From: CAVTWY01 sp963738615
Lineage (GTDB): Bacteria; Pseudomonadota; Gammaproteobacteria; Burkholderiales; Burkholderiaceae_C
Assembly: GCA_963738615.1 (NCBI GenBank)
Contig: CAVTXI010000019.1
Location: forward strand, 992,001 to 1,056,000
Direction of reading: 5' to 3'
Length of the DNA: 64,000 nucleotides
The position numbers and the translations under genes were made by a program. Each line of letters opens with the position of its first letter. Position 1 is the first letter of the stretch. Of the stretch, positions 56,416-64,000 are shown piece after piece. Under the pieces are notes generated by a model. That model saw only the letters and a list, made by a program, of their open reading frames with translations. It was not told where the DNA came from and did no database searches.

Positions 56416-57753
56416 TCAATTCAGCGAAAGCCGCTCCATCTCGCGCCGAAGGTCCAGCGCGCGCGACGCCGGCATGTGCACGTCGGCCCACGTCAGGCAT
56501 TGCCCCTGCTTCACGGCGCGCAGCACCTTCACGTTGTGCGCCAAGCCCAGCGGCAGACCGCCGATCTCGCGCGAGCGCGTCGCGGGCAGCAGCTTGCCCC
56601 ACACCGTGTAGCCGCCTTCGCCGTCGAGCATCTCGCCGGGCTTCAGGTCGCGCTTGGCCGTCGCCACCACGTCGGCATTCCACCCCTGTGCCACGCCGGT
56701 GGGCTCGCCGCGCAGCGCCACGCTCGCCACGCTCATGCCCACTTCGAGGCCGATCAGGTGCCAGCGCTTGTAGAGCGTGAAGTAGCGCCCGCTCGGGTCG
56801 GTGTGGGCGTTGTATTCCTCGAAGCAGTGTTTGACGTAGTCGGTTTCGGCTTCGACCGTCACCCACACACCCATGCGGATGTCGTAGGGAATGACGCGGC
56901 CATCGCGCTCCAGGCTCGAGATGACCTCGACCATGCCCTTGCCCTCGAGCACGCCGCCTTCGCTGCGCGGCCGCGTGACAACTGGAATATCTTCGACGCT
57001 TGCGGGCGGGTATTGCAGCCCGTCGCTCGGCACCGAAAGCCCGGTGGCGTTCGACACCGCAGTTGATTCGATGCTGGGCTTGCTGCCGTCGAGGAAGCTG
57101 TTGAACATCTTTGGGTTCAGCCCGCCACGGTCGGCCTGTTCGGGCGTCAGGCCGTAGTAGCCCCAGACCGTCTCGGGCGTGGATTGCGCGAAGTGCGGCA
57201 GCCATTTGTGGCCGCGCCCCGCTGCGACGACCGGGAAGCCGCAGGTGCGCGCCCAGTCGACCAGGTCGCAGATCATCGCCGGCTGGTCTCCGTAGGCCAG
57301 GCTGTAGACCACGCCCGCATCGGCGGCTCGACGTGCGAGCAGCGGGCCGCAGAACGCGTCGGCTTCGACCGTGACGTTGACGACGTGCTTGCGCTCGGCG
57401 ATCGCGGCCAGGATGTGGTCGACCGCGTGCACGGGCGAGCCGGTGCACTCGACGACGATGTCGATCTCGGGCAGCTTCACCATCGCCTGCCAGTCATCGG
57501 TGACCCAGGTGTTGCCGTCGCGCAGCGCGACCGCGGGCGACGAGGCCGCCGACTGCTCGGGCTTCCACCCCACGCGCGCGAGGTTGCGCTTTGCGCCCGC
57601 GGGGTTCAGATCAGCGATTGCGACGAGGTGCACGCCCGGCGTGCGCACCACCTGCGCGAGGTACATCGAGCCGAACTTGCCGGCGCCGATCAGGCCGACG
57701 CGAATCGGCTTGCGCTCGCTGGCGCGGCGTTGCAGTTGGGTATAGAGGCTCAT
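56416..57753 (-). CDS. NAD(P)-dependent oxidoreductase with C-terminal SAF domain (homoserine dehydrogenase-like)
   Basis: A 445-residue protein. The Rossmann domain begins at about residue 18 (IRVGLIGAGKFGSMYLAQVV); the middle resembles homoserine dehydrogenase (DIVVECTGSPVHAVDHI, VNVTVEADAFCGPLLARRA), and the end is an SAF domain (ATAKRDLKPGEMLDGEGGYTVWGK). This layout defines a group (COG4091) that is not true homoserine dehydrogenase; members act in sugar-acid or related catabolism in some species. The substrate here is unknown. It is upstream of maeB on the same strand with a 52-base gap and divergent from thiL. Confidence 0.82.
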   Translation of the reverse strand: MSLYTQLQRRASERKPIRVGLIGAGKFGSMYLAQVVRTPGVHLVAIADLNPAGAKRNLARVGWKPEQSAASSPAVALRDGNTWVTDDWQAMVKLPEIDIVVECTGSPVHAVDHILAAIAERKHVVNVTVEADAFCGPLLARRAADAGVVYSLAYGDQPAMICDLVDWARTCGFPVVAAGRGHKWLPHFAQSTPETVWGYYGLTPEQADRGGLNPKMFNSFLDGSKPSIESTAVSNATGLSVPSDGLQYPPASVEDIPVVTRPRSEGGVLEGKGMVEVISSLERDGRVIPYDIRMGVWVTVEAETDYVKHCFEEYNAHTDPSGRYFTLYKRWHLIGLEVGMSVASVALRGEPTGVAQGWNADVVATAKRDLKPGEMLDGEGGYTVWGKLLPATRSREIGGLPLGLAHNVKVLRAVKQGQCLTWADVHMPASRALDLRREMERLSLN

Positions 57754-57880
57754 GCGCGTACTCGTGCTCGTCGATGCTCGTGGCAGTGTCGGCCTTGGCG
57801 CGGGCGGTGCCACGCGGGCGAACCCGGGCGCGTGGCGGGCCACCTCACGTGCCAGTCATCGCGCGCATAGACTTCTTCGC

Positions 57881-58856
57881 ATGGCGCTCGGCGAGTTCGA
57901 ACTCATTGCGAAGTACTTTTCCCGGCCGGTGAAGCGCGCGGTACTCGGCGTGGGCGATGACTGTGCTTTGATCGCGCCGCGTGCGGGCATGCAGCTGGCG
58001 GTGTCGACCGACATGCTGGTCGAAGGGCGCCACTTCCTGTCGACCGTCGACCCCGCGCGCCTGGGCCACAAGGCGCTGGCGGTGAACCTGTCGGACCTGG
58101 CGGCGTGTGCCGCGCAGCCGTTGGCGTACACGCTGGGGTTGGCGATGCCACGCGTCGACGAGGTCTTCCTCGAAGGCTTCTCTCGCGGGCTGCATGCGTT
58201 GGCGGATGCGCACGACGTTCGAACTGATCGGCGGCGACACGACCGCCGGGCCGCTCGCGATCTCGATCACCGTGCTGGGCGAGGTCCCGCCCGAAGCCGC
58301 GCCGCGCCGGGCGAGTGCGAAGCCCGGTGATGACCTCTGGGTCAGCCACCCGGTGGGCGGCGGCCTGGGCGATGCGCGGCTTGCGCTCGAAGTCTTTCGT
58401 GGCGTGCTCGCCCTGCCAGGCGATGACTTCGACCGCGTGCGTGCGCGTATGGAGCTGCCGACACCGCGGGTCGCGCTGGGGATCGCGCTGCGCGGGTTGA
58501 TCCATGCCGCGATCGACCTGTCCGATGGGCTGCTGGGCGACCTGAGCCATGTGATCGCGGCGTCGCGCGTGGGCGCGCGCATCGAGGTCGATGCCATGCC
58601 GCGCAGTGCCGTGCTCGCCGCGCAAGGCCCTGCCGTGCAGCGGTTGTGCTTGTTGGCTGGCGGTGACGACTACGAGCTTCTCTTTACCGCGTCCCCCGAC
58701 CGCCGCGACCACGTCCGCGCCGCCGCGCGCGAGCTGGGCGTGGGCGTGACGCGGATCGGTTGCATCGAACACGGCGCGGGCCTGCATGTGGTCGATGCGC
58801 AAGGTCAGGCCGTCGACACCTCGGCGCTCTCGGCGTTCGACCACTTCAAGACATGA
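57881..58856 (+). CDS. thiL: Thiamine-monophosphate kinase ThiL; +1 frameshift
   Basis: ThiL phosphorylates thiamine monophosphate to the coenzyme thiamine pyrophosphate. The N-terminal frame has FELIAKYF, VLGVGDDCALI and STDMLVEGRHF, then breaks near 58212 after LADAHD. One extra base there accounts for it (the 976-base span is 3n+1). The next frame supplies FELIGGDTTAG and continues through IDLSDGLLGDL and GGDDYELLFT to the stop. The joined product has about 324 residues, the normal length. As the only thiL visible and a gene needed for thiamine pyrophosphate, it is very unlikely to be broken in the cell, so this is probably a sequence error. Its stop overlaps pgpA (ATGA). Confidence 0.92.
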
Positions 58857-59428
58857 ACGTGAACCTGCAGGCTGAAGCGGCGCCGACGAGTGGGCCGCGC
58901 CGCGCCGATGTGGCGTTCATGCTCGGCCATCCGGCGAGGATGGTCGCGCTGGGCTTCGGCAGCGGGCTCGCGCCCAAGGCGCCGGGCACGTTCGGCACGC
59001 TCGCCGCGTGGGGCGCCTTCATGGTGCTCGACCCGTGGCTCGGCATTCGCGGTCCGATCGGCGCAGCGGGCTGGGCGATCGTGATCGCGCTTGGACTGGT
59101 GCTCGGCATCGCTGCGTGCACGCGCTGTGCCCGCGACCTCGGCGTGGCCGACCCCTCGTCGATCGTGTGGGACGAGGTCATCGCCTTCTGGCTCGTGTTG
59201 TGGCTGCTGATGCCGGCCGGCTTCGCGTGGCAGCTCGCGGCGTTCGCGCTGTTTCGCTACTTCGACGCCGCCAAGCCCGGGCCGGTGCGCTGGGCCGACG
59301 CTCTGTTCAAGGGCGAGCGCGGCGCGCCGATCGGCTGGCAGCAGGGCTTCGGCATCTTGTTCGACGACTTGGTGGCCGCACTGTGCACGTTGCTGGTGTT
59401 GGCGCTGGGGCGCTGGTGTCTCGGTTAG
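58853..59428 (+). CDS. pgpA: Phosphatidylglycerophosphatase A
   Basis: A 191-residue inner-membrane phosphatase that converts phosphatidylglycerol phosphate to phosphatidylglycerol. The family start block GFGSGLAPKAPGTFGTLAAW, the acidic block SSIVWDEVIAFWLVLW, and the final GWQQGFGILFDDLVAAL with its DD are all present, with three or four membrane helices. It is coupled to thiL by ATGA overlap, and thiL-pgpA-pncC is the standard gene order in Burkholderiales. Confidence 0.95.
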   Translation: MNVNLQAEAAPTSGPRRADVAFMLGHPARMVALGFGSGLAPKAPGTFGTLAAWGAFMVLDPWLGIRGPIGAAGWAIVIALGLVLGIAACTRCARDLGVADPSSIVWDEVIAFWLVLWLLMPAGFAWQLAAFALFRYFDAAKPGPVRWADALFKGERGAPIGWQQGFGILFDDLVAALCTLLVLALGRWCLG

Positions 59429-59436
59429 GTCGAGCC

Positions 59437-59934
59437 ATGTTCACGCCCGAAATCGACACCACCGTCGCGCGCCTGGCCGGCTTGCTGCGCGCACGCGGCG
59501 AGCGACTTGCCACGGCCGAGAGCTGCACCGGCGGCCTGATCGCTGGCGCCTGCACGTCGATCGCAGGCTCGAGCGATTGGTTCGATCGCGGCTTCGTCAC
59601 GTACAGCAACGAGGCGAAGGCCGAGATGCTGGGCGTCGACACGCCGTTGATCGCGCAACACGGCGCGGTCAGCGAAGACGTCGTGCGCGCGATGGCGTAC
59701 GGCGCGCTGCAACGTTCACGCGCAACGTGGTCGATCGCTGTCAGCGGCGTCGCCGGCCCTGGTGGTGGCACGGCGACGAAACCAGTCGGTCTGGTGTGGA
59801 CCGCGTGGGGTGGGCCTTCTGGAGTCCAGGCGCAGGCGATGCAGTGGCCTGGTGACCGCAACGCCGTGCGATCGGCGAGTGTGAAGCTGGCGCTCGAGCG
59901 GTTGGTGCAACTGGTCGAAGCGCAGCCGACCTGA
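59437..59934 (+). CDS. pncC: Nicotinamide-nucleotide amidase PncC (CinA C-terminal type)
   Basis: A 165-residue stand-alone CinA C-terminal domain, which deamidates nicotinamide mononucleotide in NAD recycling. The signature is LATAESCTGGLIAGACTSIAGSSDWFDRGFVTYSNEAK, followed by AVSGVAGPGGGTATKPVGLVW, which contains the catalytic Ser/Thr region of the family. It lies eight bases after pgpA. Confidence 0.94.
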   Translation: MFTPEIDTTVARLAGLLRARGERLATAESCTGGLIAGACTSIAGSSDWFDRGFVTYSNEAKAEMLGVDTPLIAQHGAVSEDVVRAMAYGALQRSRATWSIAVSGVAGPGGGTATKPVGLVWTAWGGPSGVQAQAMQWPGDRNAVRSASVKLALERLVQLVEAQPT

Positions 59935-59937
59935 TCG

Positions 59938-60552
59938 ATGGCGCCGCCTTCGGTCCCGTGGCGTGTTCGCGCCGCTGCTTCGACGCTTGCGCTGTTGATC
60001 ACCGGCTTGGGCGTCAGCACGCTGCTGGCGGACATCACCCTGCGCATGCCGTCGCCGAACAGGCCGGCGGTGGTCTACATCCAGGGCACGCCTGAACCGC
60101 GCCCGACAGATCCGGCGGTGCTCGAGCCTGTCGGTGCCGAGCCTGTGACGACGATGAGGGCAACGCCACGCGCGACCGCGTCAAGACGTGCTGCGCCCAG
60201 GCAAAGCGCCGTGTCCACGACTTCGCACGAGCCTGCATTTGCCGCTATCGCGGCGCCCACACCCCCAGCCGACGCCGCGTCAGCGCCGACACCCGAGTCG
60301 CCCGAGCGCCGATCGCTCGACCTGGGCCCCGACGCGATTCGCTCGGCCGCGCGCGAAAGCCAATCCGCCGTGCGTCGCATGGCCCACGGCAGCGGCCGCG
60401 TGCTGGGCGACGAGCCGAGAAGCCGGGACGAGTCGATCGCGTCGTCGATGGCTCGGGCCGGCAAGCCCGACTGCCTTTCGCAGAAGGAAGGCGGCAGCCT
60501 GCTGAGCCTGATCACGATCCCTTACGCGATGATGCGCGACCAGTGCCGCTGA
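59938..60552 (+). CDS. Hypothetical membrane-anchored or exported protein
   Basis: A 204-residue protein with one N-terminal hydrophobic segment (AAASTLALLITGLGVSTLLA), which may be a signal peptide or an anchor, then a Pro/Ala/Arg-rich, probably disordered, stretch. The C-terminal 50 residues are more conserved-looking (RMAHGSGRVLGDEP, KPDCLSQKEGGSLLSLITIPYAMMRDQCR), with two Cys. I do not recognise the family. It starts three bases after pncC and is convergent with holA, 15 bases away. Confidence 0.7.
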   Translation: MAPPSVPWRVRAAASTLALLITGLGVSTLLADITLRMPSPNRPAVVYIQGTPEPRPTDPAVLEPVGAEPVTTMRATPRATASRRAAPRQSAVSTTSHEPAFAAIAAPTPPADAASAPTPESPERRSLDLGPDAIRSAARESQSAVRRMAHGSGRVLGDEPRSRDESIASSMARAGKPDCLSQKEGGSLLSLITIPYAMMRDQCR

Positions 60553-60567
60553 ACGCGGCACGCTGCG

Positions 60568-61695
60568 TCAAGACCGCAGCGCCAGCCTCGACGGTGCTGT
60601 CTTCGCTGACCCGACGCCGCGAGCGGCGCGCGCATCAGTCCCGGCGCTTGGCCGCGCTGCCACCGTCTCGAGCACCATCAACACCAGCCGCCGCAGCGCC
60701 TGCCACGCATCATTCGGCCAGTCGGGCCGCACCAGCCCTTTGACGATGCCATCGCACGCGCTCGCGGCTTCGACCAAGTGTGCGAGTTGGTGCGGTGCCA
60801 CGCGCGGCAGCACGCGCTCGAACAGCCTTTCCTTCACGCCCCACACGCGCGCGTCGCGCAGCGCCATCGGCAGCGGCTTGCCGTCGTCGACGGCGTCGCG
60901 CAGGCGTTTCAGCGTGCGCAGGTCTTCGGCCAGCGTCCACAACACGTAGACCGCGGGCTCGCCTTCGGCCTCCAGGCCTTCCAGCACGCGCAACGAGCGT
61001 TCGACCTGGACAGCGAAGATCGCCTCGCCGAGTTTGGTCACGTCGTAGCGCGCCACGTTCAGCACCGCAGCTTCGATCTGTTCGTAGCGCAGCACGCCCG
61101 CCGGGTACAGCAGCGCGAGCTTCGCGAGTTCTTGATGCGCGGCGAGCAGGTTGCCTTCGACGCGATCCGCCACGAAGGCCAGGCTGCGTTCGCCTTCTTC
61201 ACCATCGGCCACGCGCTGCTGCTGCGTGGCCAGGCGCTGCGCCAGCCAGCGTGGCAGTTGCGCGCGTTCGATGGGCTCGACGCGGATCGTCACGCCTGCT
61301 GCGTCCAGCGCGGCGAACCACGCGCTTTTGCTCTGCGAAAAGTCCAGCCGCGGCAGCGTCACGATCGTGATCACCTCGTCGCTCAGGCTCTCGCAATAAC
61401 GTTGCATCGCCGCCGACCCGTCCTTGCCCGGCTTGCCCGAAGGGATGCGGACCTCGACGATCTGCCGATCCGCGAAAAGGCTCATCGACGCCGACGCCGC
61501 GATCACCGCGCCCCAATCGAAGTGCGCACCCGACGCCGTGAAGACGCTGCGCTCGCTGTGGCCCGCGGTGCGCGCCGCCGCGCGGATGGCGTCGGCAACT
61601 TCCTGCGCCTGCAGCGGCTCGTCGCCGTGGATCGTGTAGATCGGTTTTAGGCCACGCGCAAGCGACGCGGCGAGTTGGTCGGGCTTGATCTGCAT
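60568..61695 (-). CDS. holA: DNA polymerase III subunit delta
   Basis: A 375-residue clamp-loader subunit that opens the beta clamp. Typical HolA features include the start MQIKPDQLAASLARGLKPIYTIHGDEPLQAQEVADAIR, the AAA-like core with VEGNLLAAHQELAKLALL, and the collar region with VLWTLAEDLRTLKRL. The last 25 residues are low complexity. It is the third gene of leuS-lptE-holA, an order conserved across proteobacteria. Confidence 0.95.
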   Translation of the reverse strand: MQIKPDQLAASLARGLKPIYTIHGDEPLQAQEVADAIRAAARTAGHSERSVFTASGAHFDWGAVIAASASMSLFADRQIVEVRIPSGKPGKDGSAAMQRYCESLSDEVITIVTLPRLDFSQSKSAWFAALDAAGVTIRVEPIERAQLPRWLAQRLATQQQRVADGEEGERSLAFVADRVEGNLLAAHQELAKLALLYPAGVLRYEQIEAAVLNVARYDVTKLGEAIFAVQVERSLRVLEGLEAEGEPAVYVLWTLAEDLRTLKRLRDAVDDGKPLPMALRDARVWGVKERLFERVLPRVAPHQLAHLVEAASACDGIVKGLVRPDWPNDAWQALRRLVLMVLETVAARPSAGTDARAARGVGSAKTAPSRLALRS

Positions 61696-61716
61696 GCGCG
61701 TGCGTCCGGGCTCCGA

Positions 61717-62214
61717 TCAATCCATCTTCAGCCGCGCCAGCCGCTGCATCACCTGCGACGCGATGTCCTCGTCCATCGCGGCGTAGAGCAGGTCGGCTTC
61801 CTTCTCCTTCGCCAGCGCGGCCGATTCGTTGTAGCTCATGTCGCGCGTGAGCACGATTTCGCTCGGCAGGATGAGTTCGCGCCCCTTCGGTGTCGACGCG
61901 CGCCAGCGCAGCCGCGCACGCAACTGGAGCTCACGCACCTGGCCTGCCGCGGTCGACGCCACGACGGCGCGTTCGCGTGCATCGTGCAGCGCCTGCAGCA
62001 CCACCTGGGCGCGCGCGGGCTGCGGCATCACCTCGACACCCATTGCCAGTTGCGACTGCAAGGCGCGCTCGAGCGGCGAGTGCGGCGGGAAGCCGACGAG
62101 CGCGATGCTGCGAAACGGCATCGGCAGCGCGCCGCGCAGCGTGAAGCCGCAACCGGCCAACACCAACGCGCCGATGCCGCCGCTGGCGAGCACCGCGCGG
62201 CGGCGCTGCACCAT
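61717..62214 (-). CDS. lptE: LPS-assembly lipoprotein LptE
   Basis: A 165-residue outer-membrane lipoprotein, the plug and partner of LptD. Lipobox LVLAGCGFTLRG is followed by the family block MPFRSIALVGFPPHSPLERAL and the C-terminal SYNESAALAKEKEADLLYAAMDEDIASQVMQRL. ATG 62214 overlaps the leuS stop (TGATG). Its position between leuS and holA is the conserved one. Confidence 0.95.
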   Translation of the reverse strand: MVQRRRAVLASGGIGALVLAGCGFTLRGALPMPFRSIALVGFPPHSPLERALQSQLAMGVEVMPQPARAQVVLQALHDARERAVVASTAAGQVRELQLRARLRWRASTPKGRELILPSEIVLTRDMSYNESAALAKEKEADLLYAAMDEDIASQVMQRLARLKMD

Positions 62215-64000
62215 CACACCGCGATGCTCACCAGGCGCCCCTTGACGACCTTGGTGAACTTCGGTTTTCTGCCTTCGCCGAACTTCACGAACTCGGGCGA
62301 TGCAAGGGCAGCGGCGATGATGAAGTCGTCCGACGCGTCAGCCGGAACCTCGATCGTGCCGCGCGCCTTGCCGTTGATTTGAAGCACGAGCTTCACGCGT
62401 GGCCCGCACCAGTGCAGCCTCGTCGACCACGGGCCACGGCGCGAACGCCAATTCGCCGAAGCGTCGACCGAGCGCAAGTGCGTCCCACAGCGCATAGGTG
62501 ACGTGTGGCGCGGCCGGGTACAGCGCACGCAGCACGACGCCGAAGCACTCGCGCAACACCGCTGCGTCGGCCGGTGACGCATCCAACGTCGCAGCCTCGA
62601 TCGCATTGAGCTGCTTCATCGCGCCCGAGATCACGGTGTTGTATTGCAGCCGGGCGTAGTCGGCGTCGATCTGGCGCAGCACCGTGTGAACCTCGCGCCG
62701 CAGGTCGCGCGCGGCCTGCGACGCATCGTCCGGTGCCACGTCGTCCGCCGCGGCCACGACACGCTCGCGCAGCTTGTACGCCGTGTTCCACAGCCGCCGC
62801 AGGAAGCGGTACGCACCTTCGGCGCCCGAGTCGGACCACGCCGCGCTCTGGTCGGGCGGGCCGGCAAACATGGTGAACACGCGCGCTGTGTCGGCACCGA
62901 ACTTCGAAATGAACTCGCGCGGCTCGACCACGTTGTTCTTCGACTTCGACATCTTCTCGATGCCGCCCAGCAGCACCGGCAGACCATCGCTCTTCGCCTT
63001 GGCAGACACGGGCCCGCCGCGGTCGTCGTACGCGATTTCGACTTCGTTCGGATAGAACCAGCGCGTCTTGCCCGACCCGTCTTCGCGATAGAAGCACTCG
63101 TTCAGCAGCATGCCTTGCGTGAACAGGCGTGTGAACGGCTCGTCGAACGCGACCAGGCCCATGTCACGCATGGCCTTGGTCCAGAAGCGCGCGTACAGCA
63201 GGTGCAGCACCGCGTGTTCGATGCCGCCGATGTACTGGTCCATCGGGTTCCAGTAGGCATTGCGTGCATCGACCATCGCGCCGACCGAGTCAGGGCAGCA
63301 GTAGCGCATGTAGTACCAGGCCGAATCGACGAAGGTGTCCATCGTGTCGGTCTCGCGCCGCGCGGGCTTGGCGCAGCGCGGGCAGGCGACCTTCAGGAAC
63401 GCTTCGTGTTTGTTCAGCGGGTTGCCGCTGCCGTCGGGGATCAATTCCTCGGGCAGCACGACGGGCAGGTCCTTCTCGGGGACCGGCACGGTGCCACAAG
63501 CGGCGCAGTGAATGATCGGGATCGGCGTGCCCCAGTAGCGCTGGCGGCTGATGCCCCAGTCGCGCAGGCGCCAGGTGGTCTTCTTGTCGCCCAGCCCCTT
63601 CACGTGCAATGCCTTTGCAATGGCGTCGACCGCCTGCTGGTGCCTCAGGCCGCTGAAGTTGTCGGAGTTGATGACGACGCCGCGCGCCTTGTCGGCGTAC
63701 CACTCCTGCCAGCGGTGGTAGTCGTAGTGCGGCTCGCCGTCGACCGCGATCACCTGCGTGATCGGAATGCCGTACTTCAGCGCGAACGCGAAGTCGCGCT
63801 CGTCATGACCGGGCACGCCCATCACCGCGCCGTCGCCGTAGCCCATCAACACGTAGTTGCCGACCCAGACGTCGATCGGCTCGTCGGTGATCGGGTGCGC
63901 GACGGTCAGCCCCGTCTTCACACCTTCCTTCTCGCGCGTCGCCAAGTCGGCCTCGGCGGTGCCGGTGGCCTTGCACGCTTCGATGAAGGTCGCCAGCGCC
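62214..64000 (-). CDS. leuS: Leucyl-tRNA synthetase, 5' part outside window; +1 frameshift near the end
   Basis: About 595 C-terminal residues of LeuS are visible. The editing domain is at the right edge, with the conserved region GYGDGAVMGVPGHDERDFAFA; the class I KMSKS signature is KMSKSKNNV (codons at 62941-62955); the anticodon-binding domain follows. Near 62400, after VVDEAALV, one extra base shifts the frame, probably in the GGG of GTGCGGGCC; the correct end, LVLQINGKARGTIEVPADAS to VKGRLVSIAV, lies in the next frame and stops at 62214. As leuS is essential, this is almost surely a sequence error. The HIGH motif and start are beyond 64000. Confidence 0.95.

Overview
The window is high-GC DNA from a betaproteobacterium of the order Burkholderiales, probably from the Rubrivivax/Leptothrix/Methylibium side of the order. 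This is inferred from gene content and layout: DUF3567, DUF3108, DUF2917 and PhaM-like genes, the runs lptD-surA-rsmA and leuS-lptE-holA, and a RibH2-type lumazine synthase under an FMN riboswitch. I saw no rRNA, tRNA, CRISPR array or replication origin.

Layout. 1-6.6 kb: a truncated regulator (winged helix plus degenerate cyclase domain), an IS630 element that ends on the stop codon of a glutathione S-transferase gene, a LysR regulator, small DUF genes, an XRE-cupin regulator and an acetyltransferase. 6.6-14 kb: FMN riboswitch and ribH2, a secreted S8 protease, and a methanethiol-oxidation cluster (mtoX, SCO1/SenC, MauG-like). 14-23.3 kb: the most unusual region, with a TPR-like lipoprotein, a caspase-like peptidase and a roughly 2,090-residue protein that joins a Lys/Ala/Pro-rich tail, two alpha/beta-hydrolase domains and a C-terminal CHAT protease. 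The lipoprotein and caspase genes share a duplicated leader that runs into the coding sequence. 23.3-27.3 kb: a four-gene OsmF/YehZ-type osmoprotectant ABC transporter. 27.3-32.9 kb: glpK, rlpA, a Uma2-like gene, a DMT transporter and a tandem-DEP-domain protein. 33-41.9 kb: a leftward run with glcD, glcE and glcF, interrupted by a DUF2845 protein, an antitoxin remnant, an SDR, a phosphatase-like protein and a methyltransferase, and preceded by phaM, a GumN/TraB gene and an aspartic protease. 42-46.3 kb: DUF3108, DUF3567 and a double-AAA ATPase. 46.3-52 kb: amgK divergent from the envelope and ribosome genes lptD-surA-rsmA. 52-54 kb: a DUF2087 gene and a barnase/barstar-like pair in less GC-rich DNA. 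54-64 kb: malic enzyme, an SAF-domain oxidoreductase, thiL-pgpA-pncC, and the leuS-lptE-holA operon leaving the right edge.

Quality warning. At least twelve genes are split by a single-base frame change, eleven of them in the +1 direction. Two are thiL and leuS, and leuS at least is essential. The pattern points to base-level errors in the assembly, so genes marked as frameshifted are probably intact in the organism. The apparent phosphatase-methyltransferase-GlcF reading-frame fusion near 34-35 kb is partly an artefact of this.
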